Shown: in pieces, positions 34,319 to 45,848 of the stretch
How positions within the stretch are numbered: position 1 is the stretch's first letter
How the letters are laid out: each line of letters begins with the position of its first letter
Assembly (NCBI GenBank): GCA_025526935.1
Contig: JAHLKD010000099.1
Location: 124,001 to 188,000 of the forward strand
Direction of reading: 5' to 3'
Length of the DNA stretch: 64,000 nucleotides
DNA from: Cladochytrium replicatum
Lineage: Eukaryota; Chytridiomycota; Chytridiomycetes; Cladochytriales; Cladochytriaceae
The notes under the pieces: model-generated
The model's input: only the letters and a program-made list of their open reading frames with translations
What the model was told of the DNA's origin: nothing
Database searches by the model: none
Program-made: the position numbers and the translations under genes

Positions 34319-35561
34319 CTACACAGTCAGATCGTCCTTAAGATTAAGGGTAACCATTTCGCCTGGCTGGAATGCGGGCATACCCAAATACGGGCAGCTG
34401 GAGCAGCGGAACGCATCGCCGAGATAGCACTGCGATCGCAAAATTTAAGCAGAGCGAAAAGTCTGGGCACCTTAAAAACTTACGTTGCCACAGGACGATT
34501 GGACGGCAGGAACCGCCTTTGTAGCAACCTTTTGCTTCTTGGCTGCCTTTTCTTCTTCCTTGCGAGCTTCATCCTCGGTTTCCATTTCTGCCAACCCGCA
34601 GGAGCAGTTCTTGCAGGCCTTCTTCTTTCCGGCAGTACCATCGGTTGGCCCGCAATCTGTAAGTTCACATGAGAAACCAAGATTCGCAACCAGATCACGA
34701 ACACACCTGCAAGGTCTGGTTTCAAGTAATCGTCCGCATCGATGAGGTCATCCTCATTCACAAGGTCTTCGTCGTCATCATCATTAGCGGAAACTTTCCA
34801 TACTGCCACTTTCGCTGGCGCTTTTGCACCAATGAAGTATTCAAATAGAGATTTTATCCAAACGGATCAAAAGATAAGTTGATACATACCAACTTTGATC
34901 CGACTAGTCTCTTCCTTGGCTGGTGTAGATTTCTTAAACTTGAGCGGGAGTGCAGCGCTGGCACCAGTCTCGTAGCTGGGTTTCTTCGCCACAACCTCGA
35001 CCACGGCAACTTTCCCAGCCCATGTCGTTGCATTGACAGCTTCGGCCAAGGGCGAATTTGGCGTAGCTGCCCACACCTTCAATTCAACAGTGTCGACAAC
35101 CCGCAGCGACAGAGCCGCCAAATCAATGAACCCGTTCAAAGTCAAGTCACGGAACAGAGTCGATGTTGTGCGGAGTGGAGAAAGAGCAGCGTCCTCAACA
35201 AGGGCGATAGGTTCAGTCAGGTGCAGACTGCCATTCGGTTGCAATGCAGTAGCGAACTGGCCGAGGGCTGAGACTGTGTGCGTAAAACACGCAGGACCAG
35301 TTGCTCCAGAAACGATCTTCTTGTAATGGGATGTAGGGAGTGACACTACAAGAATGGCATTACACCAATGAGATTGTGGAACTGGAGACGAGCTAGTTCA
35401 GACAAACCCATACACATGGACAGTCGGTCGAGCTGTTCAAACGACACTTTCGCTGCATCACCTGCTTCAGAAGCAAGGCGCTCACGTTGAGCAACAACAT
35501 CCGCGGCCTTCGCGGCAGGAGTCCCCACGAGCAGGAAGGATGGCAGTTGGGCAGCAGGCAT
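34319..35561 (-). CDS. DRE2: DRE2/anamorsin, cytosolic Fe-S cluster assembly factor
   Basis: Five exons (35561-35408, 35345-34890, 34820-34707, 34656-34484, 34429-34319) give 335 residues. The N-terminal half is a degenerate methyltransferase-like fold. An acidic linker ([10 protein letters not shown]) precedes cluster motif A (C at the start of exon 4, then C-K-N-C-S-C-G). Motif B is complete across the last splice: [19 protein letters not shown], i.e. Cx2Cx7Cx2C. Dre2 receives electrons from Tah18 at the start of the cytosolic iron-sulphur pathway. The first intron (63 nt) has a GTTTGT donor; using it avoids an implausible 20-nt intron. Tail-to-tail with ATP15 and 112 bp downstream of the ERB1 stop. 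Confidence 0.95.
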
Positions 35562-35673
35562 TAATTATTAAATTGATAATTGGAGGGTTGCAGGTGTGGC
35601 GAATGAGTGTGGGAACTTATGTGACTAATCCATCGAGATGGGAAATGCCAGGAGACACGTTATTGTTTATTTC

Positions 35674-38491
35674 CTATGTGTACAGCTTGATCGTTGTGTC
35701 GGCACCAGAGCTAATTAGCCACGGCTGCGTTGGATGGAACTCGCATTGAAGTGCACCTGCAAAAGGTTGGTCAGAACGATCTCAAAAGATAACCACATGC
35801 ACAAACCTAAGCTGTCGACCACTGAGTGGCCATGAATTCGTTTCACAGGAACAATCAATGGTTGTCGCATCAAGTCATTGTATACCATTCCGTGGAACAC
35901 GTTGACGTCTCCGTCATCACCAACACTTGCGAACAACGGGTACCGCTTGTGGAATCGGACACTTCTAATAGCCTCTTTGTGGTACCGTAGAGTCTTGAAT
36001 GGCTTGGTTGAGAGGTCCAAGTCAAACCAGGCAAGTCGCCTATCGTAACTCCCGACAATTACGTTATCACCTGTTGTGCGGGTTGTGAGCCAACAATAAC
36101 ACTAGTGCTGAAATTATATACCTTCGGGATGTACATCGATGCTCGATATCCACTTCATTCCAGTGATCAACGTTTTTGCCAGTTCTTGCTTGAGGAGATT
36201 GTAAACCAACACATATCGCTGAGTCTACAACCAATCCGAATCAGCAAATAGTGCTCGACAAACAACTTCGCATGACCACCTACCGCAACAAACAAGAACG
36301 GCTTTGATGGATGGAAAAGAACACACTGTACCATGCCTTTGGACTTTCTGAACGGAGACTGCGATTGCCTCTTTGAAATCTGATGAATCTTCACAGCACC
36401 TTGTCCAGCTGAAACAGCGACGGTTTAGCCTTTTCTATTGGTGGCGCTGGGTTTGCACATACCTTCTGGCGACACTGTAACCAAGTAATCGCCTCGCCGA
36501 TGCCACGAGATATGGGTTATTGGCTGGATTTCACTGTCACTAACATATTATCCATATGTAGTGTAAACAATTTACCTTTTCGTGTGCAATTTTCATGAGT
36601 TCCACCGTCTTCTGTTTCCCGGACTGTTCAACAGACACCCATTCGCAAGCAGAAACTCCTATGAATTCCATATTAACATGTAGCGGTCGATTGAATTTGA
36701 AGCTTACTCTCTGAAGCAGAAGGAATGGCACGCACGAATTCTTCTGTTGCCCTTCGAATGCTGGAATTGCCAATCTTTGGAGAACAGAGGAAGAGTGTTT
36801 CCCCACTATATACACATCGATAAGCCTTCGAAACCTTAAGTACGCTGAAGCAGCTCACCTCGCCACTGCAAGCAGAGCGTGGTCTTTGTTGGGGCTCCAC
36901 GCAACCTGCATAACAGCCTTCGATCCCAACTCGAGCCTCTCCAGGCAACGGCCAGTAAGCACTTCCCAAATACGGACGGTTGAGTCCTCGGACCCTGAGT
37001 CATTGTTATTTGCATTCTTTAATCCTTGGAGTCAAGCGTACCAGACGCAAGCCATTGTCCGTTAGGATGCACCGAGATGCTTCGAACTCTGCCTGTGTGG
37101 CCAAGGTAGACCACTGCCTCTCGCTGAGGGAAAGGCCGAAGCTCGTTGGGATCCGGAAGTTTCGGAAGAAGCTTCTCAACATCTGTGTGAATCTGCAATG
37201 GCGATCAGTATATAATGGTAATGAACTGAATGGCTCACGTACCTTTTTGGCTTGGACTCGGGGGCAGAGGTACAAATCAAGGCACCGCTCAAATCGCTCC
37301 TGAATGAAGCGATTGTACGCTGGGACTTTGCGAAGGCTCGAATACCTGAAAGATATGGTTGGCAAATTGTATCATGTCCCAAACCTAAATTCATACTTTT
37401 GAGGAATGAAGTTGCGCTCGCGATCTTCAGGATGAGCTTCATTCCAGCCTTTCTTCTCCTCCTCGGACATAAGATATTCCGCCGGAGGATTGTATGACGC
37501 ATAGTGATCCGGAAGCGGCATCTTTGTCGCGGGCAAATGACGGAAGCGCTTATCTTCTCCAGCAGTGTCTCCTTCCCCAGACCATATATCATACAAAGCT
37601 GGCGTCTGAGCATCATCTAACCTCGGCCGTAGCCGACCTGCTCGGATCGCTCGTACGATTTTCATGATCTAAAGTTTTGTTCGGATTATATCAAGAGGTA
37701 ATAGGCTTGCCCGGCTACCTTCTTTGCTTCCCATTTCGATGCTACGAATCGTCGTTTAGGCTCGGGAGCAGCGCTGAGTGGAGTTACCGACGTTTTGCTT
37801 GTAAACCATTCAATTGTGGGCTATTCGCCATAAAGCACAGGTTAGTAACCCCATTTTACGCGAAAACAATCACGAATCTTACTGCGTAAGGATCCATATC
37901 CAGCCCGAACTTCTGGTCCTGAATGCGTTTCAGCAACTCCAGTTCGTCCTTGCTAAGCGCAACTGTCGTTCCTGTACGCTTATCGTAAACAGATCTCCTT
38001 CAAGTCGAATCAATCCATTTCAGATCTGGCACATTCCAAAAGTGTGAATTACTCACAGAAGTGTCGGATCATCGAGCTTGGCCAGTAGAGAATCCAGTTT
38101 ATCCCCTTGCGCAGGTTTCATGATCATCTTCCCATGAATGTCGTACCCAATGTGGGGCAAATCATCGTACCACTCGATTGGAACATTTCCGATCGTATTT
38201 TCTGTCTCCTGTTCGGAAGAATCAACGACTGCATTAAGCCTTCATAATTCCTTATATTGTATATCACGTTCTCTGTACCTCATCTGAAGTGTCGCTGTCG
38301 TAGATGGGGTCGATTTCGGGCCTTTGCATGCCCTCATCTGAATCCGCATTCTGTGGTCCCCATGCATCCGGGTCCATAAGCTCTCCAGCAAAAATTTCAT
38401 CTATTTTCACGGGGGTTTTTTCTGAAGGGGCAGGCACTTCCTTGCTGGACAGATCCTGCTCCAGGTCCACAGCAGCCTTCCGTTTGCCCAT
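35674..38491 (-). CDS. ERB1: ERB1/BOP1, 60S ribosome biogenesis WD40 protein
   Basis: Fifteen exons (38491-38279 down to 35756-35674) keep frame for 686 residues. The BOP1 N-terminal domain is clear: [45 protein letters not shown]. It is followed by WD40 blades such as [12 protein letters not shown] and a final blade ending A-D-T-T-I-K-L-Y. With Nop7/Pes1 and Ytm1 it forms the PeBoW complex in the nucleolus. The acidic start (E-x-D-S-D-E pattern) is typical. Introns are 46-77 nt. One acceptor (36523/36524) had to be chosen 20 nt downstream of an out-of-frame AG; the chosen join keeps the frame. Confidence 0.95.
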
Positions 38492-39072
38492 TGAACAAAA
38501 GCTGTCAAAAACTGGTGTGGCGCAATGTAGGGAATTGTTTTTACTCCAGCAAAAGCAAATGGATCACAGAATAACATTCAACAATTGGCAAGAATCCACT
38601 TGGCTCTGTCGCAACCCAATTTAGCTCCGGATAAAGTCTGAAATTGGTATTATCGCCTCCAAACACAATATCGGGTGACATCTTCAACGGTTTGGAAGTA
38701 AGCGATTGTGTTGAATGGAAACTTTACCTTATACAATGTCGTCGTCGGAATCAAACAAGCTCACAGAGACTTTGGGAGAGCCATGAATTTCTCTAATATG
38801 GAACCAATGTTTCTGAGGACTTGAACAACAATATTATCAGCATTCATGATCGTGTCCAAATAGACCAACAAGTTTGCAGTTTGGCTGAGCGAATTGATCA
38901 ACAAAAGAGTCGACCTAATCACAAATGAACAACTATTTACCTGCAATATTCCAGGACGCTGGACAACAACGCTCATTTTTGCATCAAGCAAACATAACCA
39001 ACGTGGGAGTTATATTTATCGTAGCATTGCATACTCCGCTGGAGAAGCCATGGAGACGTCAGGTACGAGTTC
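38492..39072. other. stretch without a firm gene
   Basis: Upstream region of ERB1. On the minus strand a coding-like end (S-L-F-D-S-D-D-D-I-V before TAA near 38735) and a possible start (ATG near 38976) hint at a very small gene, but the middle cannot be spliced without stops. Not called. Confidence 0.3.
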
Positions 39073-39490
39073 GTGGCCCTGCAGCACTCAACCGACGATC
39101 AACCACAGAGAAACTACCGACTCTGCCTGCTGCAGCAACCAAAGAAGTCCAGGATGTATGGGTTGGCCGAGAAAAGGTGGGGCGGTGTGGTAGACACATA
39201 CTTATTCTGGAACTCTCCATTTGATCGTCGTCCAGTGGACCCACCACCCATCATCGTAAGCCTCTTCATTCAGCTCATTGGATCACACTTTCTGAAGAAA
39301 TTTTGCTTATTGGAATAGCTACTCGAATTTACTAATGGCCAGTCTTCGTTTGGAGAGCTCTTATTACTTTCTATACGCGTTATTGATCGTACCACACTCT
39401 GAGGACGAGTTGCACTTCCTCCAGGATGGAAAAACTCTCTCAAAGACTGGCGTGATGGTGTCGAGCTTATATCCCCTCCATATGTGATCT
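39073..39490 (+). pseudogene. decayed velvet-domain gene
   Basis: Forward pieces follow the velvet domain in order: Q-Q-P-K-K-S-R-M-Y-G (39140), D-R-R-P-V-D-P-P-P-I-I (39222-39254), then after an intron candidate (39256-39318) Y-Y-F-L-Y-A-L-L-I-V-P-H-S-E-D-E-L-H and L-Q-D-G-K-T-L-S-K-T-G-V-M-V-S-S-L-Y (39366-39476). The last block is in a frame that does not join the previous exon by any visible splice, and a stop follows at 39485. Velvet proteins (VosA, VelB, VeA) are fungal regulators of development. The N-terminal start and the C-terminal third are missing or unreadable. Decay, or a frame error in a live gene, are both possible. Confidence 0.55.
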
Positions 39491-39724
39491 GAGATCAGGG
39501 AATACAAAGAATGCCCTTCCTTTTAATCAATACATTTAAGCCTATACAACTGAAGGTAGGCATCAACTCGTGTGTTTCAAATCGTTGACTGTGAATTTCT
39601 CAGTTTTCGTTATACAAAGTTGTCAGCAGCTAGATTTACTTTTGCACCTACATCATCTTCGATGTTTTCTGTACGTGGCGGCACATTCAGGTCACTCCAC
39701 CATTTGTCATCAAGTATAACTAAC

Positions 39725-39890
39725 CTCTCTATCAATACTACAAGCAATGGATTCTGTCACACAGACACTTTCTCAACTCCTTGACAGTGCTTCAGTGATC
39801 TCTGTCAAAAACATCTCACCTCTCTACAAATGCTACTAGCAACAGAATTCTGTCCCCGAAGACACTTTCTCAACTCCTGGACAGTACTTC
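39725..39890. repeat. diverged tandem repeat, period 95 bp
   Basis: Two units start ctctct at 39725 and 39820 and share the block gacactttctcaactcct[t/g]gacagt. Located between the velvet and hAT relics. Confidence 0.7.
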
Positions 39891-40019
39891 AACTGATGAA
39901 CACTCAAAACAACAATTTATATTTAAAGGACTGGTTTGTTATCAGTTGCTTCCAATGCTAAGACCACATCAAAATCCCCGTCAAAATTGTGCACCTTCGC
40001 AAAATCCTCACAATTTTGA

Positions 40020-40502
40020 ATCCTTCAAATCATTTTTGAACGGTTCTTCAGCACTCAATTGATACAGCCAGTCATGACAGCACATCAACACATTTATTGT
40101 TCTTGGAGCAAGGTGATTGCGAGTTGCAGGTACCAAATCATCCCCGGCTGAAAACTTTCGTTTGACTGGAACACTTGTTGCTGGTATTCCTAAATAGTCC
40201 ATTGCTATCTGGCTCAGGGCTGGAAGGTTCACACTTCCAACAGTCTTCGACCAGTCCATAATATGACAGTTTCCCATCGGGATCAATACTGCGGAGTACC
40301 TGATTGCTAAGACAGTGATCCAGTTCATCTTTTTCCTCGGTAATCTCTTCTTGTCAGTTGAAATGGATCTAATGGCACTCAAACGTTCAGAGTCCATTGT
40401 TTTCTGTCTATCACCAGAAGGTCTGCTGGAATCATGTCAACAATCTAGTGTGTTTCTATTACCATCGGCACTAGTGTTCTTGTTTTTCTGTGTCTTATAC
40501 AA

Positions 40503-40538
<36 letters not shown>

Positions 40539-40840
40539 ATTTTCCGCATGATGGTGACCTGAGCCCAACCTACATCTTTCTCCCATGCCTTCAAAAATCA
40601 ATAATATTGGCCCTTAAAGCAAGGATCAAGTACTGTAGCAACCACTAAACACAGGCTCTTTGCGGCTGGGCAATATGCTTGCAGGTTGTATATGCATTTT
40701 GAAATGCTTTGCCGAAAGTTTCATCCAATTCTGCCTGCTCTAGGTCCTCCAGGTGATCAATTAGATTGTTGTACATTGGACTAACAAGCGGAAGTGTTGG
40801 ATATCTAGACCCCTCAATTGCCTTTGCAATTATAAACATT
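40020..40840 (-). mobile_element. hAT-family transposase relic
   Basis: Minus-strand frames show hAT motifs: P-T-L-P-L-V-S-P-M-Y-N-N-L-I-D-H-L (about 40790-40740) and the C-terminal dimerisation domain D-Y-L-G-I-P-A-T-S-V-P-V-K-R-K-F-S-A-G (40195-40140) followed by R-N-H-L-A-P. A C tract and stops interrupt it. Terminal repeats were not identified. Confidence 0.75.
40504..40536. repeat. 33-base poly(C) tract
   Basis: Uninterrupted run of 33 C on the plus strand inside the hAT relic. Run length may be inexact in any assembly. Confidence 0.9.
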
Positions 40841-41054
40841 GCTTATTGACGTGTATCAGGATTCTTTGAAAGATTGGTTCAACAAATGGAAAGCAATGTG
40901 ACGTCCTCCAGAAGAAATCTAGACCCCTCAATTGCCTTTGATATAACCTCAAAAACACTCAAACCATCCCGGATCTTCTGTAGGACGTCACATTGCTTTC
41001 CATTTGTTGAACCAATCTTTCAAAGAATCCTGATACACGTCAATAAGCAATGTT
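40835..41054. repeat. 73-bp perfect inverted repeat (long hairpin)
   Basis: Left arm 40835-40907 and right arm 40982-41054 are exact reverse complements. After one mismatch pair, seven more bases match (arms 40835-40915 and 40974-41054). The loop repeats directly the 23-bp tctagacccctcaattgcctttg found at 40804-40826, so part of the hAT-side sequence is present twice. Confidence 0.95.
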
Positions 41055-41525
41055 CATGATTGCAAAGTTCAGAGAACATTCAAATTATAAAACTAGGCAT
41101 TCTGTTAAACAATGTGCTTAACTAGTGGAGTGAAACAGAAGAGCTTCTGCAACATATTGCGAGTATAGTCAATAATACGACCAATGCTAAGCTGTAAAAA
41201 CCAAGCTACATGAAACAAAAGTTAATTTCTTTGCTTTAAGAGCAGCCTGAGTTGTCCACGTGTGCAGCCACCACCCGAAGTGTTTCTGAGGTGCGAATCG
41301 GAATCGTCGTGCTGAGTGACATATCCACTGGCTACGACTGGTGAGAATGGCAAAATAAAACCCTTGACAGCAGGCTAACGTTGATTGTGGTTGGGAACAG
41401 CCTGAGATTCTTTTGTTGTTGTAATCTTACCACTTCTACGGTCATCCCAACTCATTTGTGGAGGTCGGTTTAATTCGTGTAATACCTGCATTATCAATAT
41501 TTCTGACGTTGTGGGATGCTAGAAA

Positions 41526-43101
41526 ATGTCGAATCCGCTTCAGACTTATCTAGGGCTCAAACTTTCGCTGATCTCCAAGTCAGGATGTCGGTACGTCGGA
41601 ATCTTGCATTCGATCAGCCAGGAAGATGCGACAGTGTCGCTGAGAGAAGGTACTCCGCTTTTTTAATACTTCTCTTGTTTCTGAACATGAACACTCGATC
41701 GTAGTCACTTCCATGGGAACTGAAAATCGCCCAGCCCCACAGTTCATTCCGGCGGCCCCTCAGGTGTTCGACTTCATTGTCTTCAAGGGATCCGATGTGC
41801 AGGATCTTAGCGTTATGAATGAGCAACCAGCTCCCCCTCCTGTAAGCCAGCTTCCGAACGACCCAGCAATAATGCACGCCGTAAGTACGTGTTCTTTCGG
41901 AGAGGTCGTGGGCTGATTGTTCCTTTTTTGCAAGGGTGGACAACCTCATTCACAGGGATATGGTGGAATGCCCCCTCCGGGTCCTGGAGGGATGCCTCCT
42001 ATGATGCAGCCTCCGCCGTACATGATGGGTTACCCTCAGCAGCAAGCCCCGCCGTGGGCCCATCAACCTTCAGGTCCCGGTCCAGCTGCACCGATATCTT
42101 CTGATCATCCCGAGACTGCTGGCTCGAATTCCACTGCTCCACAGCAGGGGAAGGTTCCTACTAACGCCCAGTCGTCCCCAACAAAGCCATCGGCAACCGA
42201 AGCACCCGTACTGAACCAAAGGAAACCTGATGAAAAGTCGATTAACTCCAATCAGCAACCGAGGAAACGACTTGATGGAGATGCGGAAACTGAACAAAGT
42301 CATGGCGGACCTGACAACAGTGGTGGTAAAGCGAAAGGAAAGGCTGAACTCACCTATGCTCAAGTTGGGGCTCGGAAGGGTAGAGTTGAGCTCCTTGAGA
42401 CCTTCATGCGTTTATTCTTATTCATTTTAAATTAGCTGAAGGAGAAAACGGCGGCTATCGCGGAGGCTTTCACCATCGGGGCCGAGGCGGATATCGCGGT
42501 GGTCACGGAGGGAACCGTGGTGGACACATGCGCAACTTAGGACCTCGTAATCGAGTAGCAGTCCCGGATTCTGATTTCGACTTTGAAACTGCGAACGCGA
42601 AGTTTAACAAAATGGACTTGGCAAAGGAGAAAGACGGGGACAAAGATGATCACTCTCGAGAAGAAGAGAGCAATGTATCTCCCGAGAAGGTACAAGTTAA
42701 CGGCGACGATGACGACGAATTGGGACTGTTCTATAACAAGACCAAAAGCTTCTTCGACAACATTTCTTGTGAAACTAAAGAACGGTCCGAATCTTCTGGC
42801 GAAAGGTAGAGTGGCTAGCTTTCGTGTTGCTGCTAGTAACTGAATCTTTTTAAGGGTCAACCGCAGAGCCCGACAGTACGAAGAGCGGCGCTTAAACTTG
42901 GAAACATTCGGTCAGATGGGAGTTGATGGCCGCGGATACCGTCGTGGTGGCCCCAGGGGAGCTTACACAGGCGGTCGGGGATTTGGGGGAGGATACAACA
43001 ACGCTGGAGGTGGTCGTCATGGGGGATATCGTTCAAACTATTCGGGCTTCAATAACCGGAATAACGGACAATCAACTTCGGCCAAAAATGGAGGAGATTG
43101 A
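41526..43101 (+). CDS. LSM14/SCD6 family translational repressor
   Basis: Five exons (41526-41649, 41705-41880, 41935-42379, 42436-42805, 42855-43101) give 453 residues, phases consistent. Domains in order: LSm14 domain (Y-L-G-L-K-L-S-L-I-S-K-S-G, then D-F-I-V-F-K-G-S-D-V-Q-D-L at residues about 60-75); Pro/Gly/Met-rich linker; Q/N-rich part; an RGG patch; FDF motif (D-S-D-F-D-F-E-T-A-N-A-K-F); FFD box (Y-N-K-T-K-S-F-F-D); TFG box (R-R-L-N-L-E-T-F-G); and a final RGG-rich tail. Known Scd6/RAP55 proteins bind eIF4G and Dhh1, repress translation and form P-bodies. All expected modules are present. Confidence 0.95.
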
Positions 43102-44615
43102 GTTTGGGAGGTGCAGTGTCATTCTGGGACATTTACGTGGTTTTTTCTTTGCAAATGCTAGCTTTGTGTTGTGTCTGAACTCGGTTCTTTGAGTCTGGCT
43201 GACCCTTGGTGGAGATGCCTGCTGTGCCACACCATACACTCACGATTTGATGTTTGATTTGAGGGAGGGATTCGTCCACGAGGTGTCGGCCGTGACTTCA
43301 ACCCCCCTCGAATATGCGGTATACCGCTTCCCCCATATAAGTTCCTCTCAACGTCCACTTGTGCCTGCTCCTCTTTCGTGGGTAGCTTCTTGGTCCCAAC
43401 ACGCGCGATCACGTTCGCAGAGGCGACAGGCTAGCACTTCAGTTCTCTTGCCCTGGTAGGCCGCCTCGAGCCCGGATAGACATATATGGAGAGATATAGC
43501 CTGGATATAAGAGATATTCCTAGTTCCATTTCTGTGTCTCACCAACGCAGCTTGAGATTAAACCGCTCCACCTCACCAGAACAAAGTTGGATTGAAGGTT
43601 GCAAATTTGACAATATTACCGTTACTGTTTCTGCTTGTGAAGAGTAAGAGAATGCGTTCGTGTAGGTGGTGCTACGTGAATAGGCGCCTACCCCTATGAT
43701 GTTAACAAATGCATTGCAGGCAATTATCAGTCAATGCATGTCTGACTCTGGTGTGCGCTATGGCTGAAAGCACGTGGTGACCATCGAACAGCTAATAATC
43801 CTCACCCCATTGCAGTCAGTGTGGATTCTGTACTCGCGGCATCATCATCATGTCTGCGTTCTCCTTGAGCTTACACAATGATGGCGCAAATGGAACCGAC
43901 GTAAACACTTCACTTGATGGTGAGAAACGACGTGATTGTGTGTCTATTTCACATTTGTGATGAAGGGAACCTCTGTCTTTGCACCGGGTAAACATTCCAA
44001 ATCAGTTACCTTTAAGTATTGTGATCCAGGTATCGACCCATTGTAGACTGCTTCACGGAAGTACGTATTACTCAGCTCGGCAGCACCTTAATATCCAACA
44101 GCCTAACATCCAACAACAATTCTGCAGCTGCTTGAATCAGCTCCGTCTAAAAGCTGTGCTAAGGAAGGGAACTGCAAAAATAAGGGGCTTTGTAAGGACT
44201 TCCATGTATGTAGCTTGGGATGATTTTAAGTCTCTATCCGCTGGGTGATATTGAAAAAATGATATAGCCAAATACGCCGCCGTTGATTGAGAAGTATCGA
44301 CGGGACCAAGACGCAGGACCCATTGGTTTTTGCACTTTCTTAACGGGTGTAGCCTTCCTTCTCGGCCCTCGAATGTGTTCCATTTCCCTCCCTCCGGCTC
44401 ACATATTTCTGTGGTTATGGGTCCGCCTTCACCGAGCAACTGTGATGGCGACCTTCTTAGCCCAGAGGATGGTCCCTGTTCGGTACTGACAAGGTCCTTT
44501 ATGTCGGAATTTGTTTGCCCGTTCGAATTTTATGCTGTTGGAGAGTCATACACACGCAATCTATTGATGCATTCCTCTTCAAGGTGACGTTTCTCCTTAT
44601 CGATATGAGCAGCAA
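43102..44615. other. gene-free stretch, 1.5 kb
   Basis: Both strands read; no frame with recognisable content and no RNA gene found. Contains the LSM14 3' flank and unidentified spacer. Confidence 0.45.
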
Positions 44616-44890
44616 TCAAGTATTCACCACCCTCGTCATTCGAACTTGAAGATTATCAGCAGAACGCTCGATGCTTTTTACATAAATCATAGTTTTTGGA
44701 TGCGAAATCCGCATGCGATGCAAGTGCACCGCTGCGTCAATGGTATTAATGATAGCCTAGACGTTTGTTGAACATCACAAACCTGATCTGAGACGAAATG
44801 CTCTGGATTCTCCTTGAAGATCTGCATTCTGTAGCCATACTCAAGAGAAGAACAAGTGTACAGCTTGCGAACAGCGTTCAGTTGAAACAT
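44616..44890 (-). CDS. possible small two-exon gene, unknown function
   Basis: ATG at 44890, exon ending at a gtttgt donor after F-V-S-D-Q, a short intron (about 27 nt, ending acgtctag), then an exon A-I-I-N-T-I-D-A-A-V to a TGA at 44616. The frame composition looks coding, but the intron is unusually short and nothing matches a known family. Could be chance. Confidence 0.2.
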
Positions 44891-45179
44891 TTCCTGAAAG
44901 CACGACCACCAACCTTGCCAACATAGTGAAAAGCATGCTACTACCTCACGTGCAGCGTTTCCTTTGACTTAGATCGTAAAGCTTTATTAATAGCTGTTTC
45001 GTACTTTTTTCTGAGATTTTTTCAAAGTATGAGCCTGATCTAGTTGATGATGAGGATGATTCTGGTCAGAAGATACAATCGGAACATCATTACCTGAGAA
45101 CAATACAGAACTTACTTGCTGAGATGAGAGAAATCATTAAAATGGATGTAACTCACGATTACACTCCTTGAGATTCACA

Positions 45180-45741
45180 TCAAATCAAACGCAAAGCCAT
45201 GCGAGAAAAGCCAAAAAAGCAACCAAAAGCTCATGCTCATGAGGTTTGCGTTTTGCATCCCAACTCTTCTCATTCTTCTGCAGAGTGTGAACAGCTCAAA
45301 CATTTGATTGAGAAACATTCTTCCTCACATAAAGAAATTGCCAACAGTAAGACTGCAAATACTCGTGCCGCATCAAATCTAAGGATGCGACGAACGACAA
45401 ATTCGTGGCAAATCTAGCCAAACTCAGAATCTCTGCAGGAAGCGCAAACTTGCCAAAAGTTTGAATGATGAGGAATGGAAACAGATAAAGGCATCTCTCC
45501 TACATCCCAGAACATGGGTGTCGATTCTCAGGAATCAGAGCCTTCGCAGCTCGGGAGGTGCTTTTCTCAGAGTCTGCAGTTTTACTTCGTGGAACGGGTT
45601 ACTAACATAACTAACCCTATTGTTAACAACCATAATTTAGGTATGCGCTTAACTCAACAACCCAGTGAGCGTCCTTTAACTGATGCAGTTTGTGACGATC
45701 ATTTAGCTACATTTCCATTGATCCAAATACAGGAATACTGA
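45180..45741 (+). mobile_element. possible Ty3/gypsy gag relic
   Basis: A forward frame reads C-V-L-H-P-N-S-S-H-S-S-A-E-C-E-Q-L-K-H-L-I-E-K-H. This resembles the C-x-x-H-x-x-x-H-x-x-x-x-C cluster found at the gag-protease junction of some gypsy elements. The frame is then broken and continues near 45475. No protease, RT or LTR seen. Weak. Confidence 0.35.
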
Positions 45742-45848
45742 CATACAAAACATAAGTCCGTGAAACATTAAACGGCAAAAACGCAGGCAGCCTTCGTATG
45801 AAAAGTTCATCAGTTGTCATCAAATCAGCCCATTATCAGTCACCCCCA

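Noticed and set aside
35346-35365. A 20-nt GT-AG intron in DRE2
   Set aside because: Removing it restores the frame, but a GTTTGT donor 43 nt upstream gives a normal 63-nt intron, the same frame and a better family match.
36524-36575. A frameshift in ERB1 between exons 10 and 11
   Set aside because: The nearest AG is out of phase, but a second AG 20 nt further (atccag) gives a 52-nt intron and an intact frame.
40874-41059. A 61-codon frame inside the inverted repeat
   Set aside because: It lies in the fold-back structure and mixes hAT-side sequence with its reverse complement; not a gene.
43158-43545. Minus-strand frames downstream of LSM14
   Set aside because: Short, no recognisable content, no supporting splice or start.
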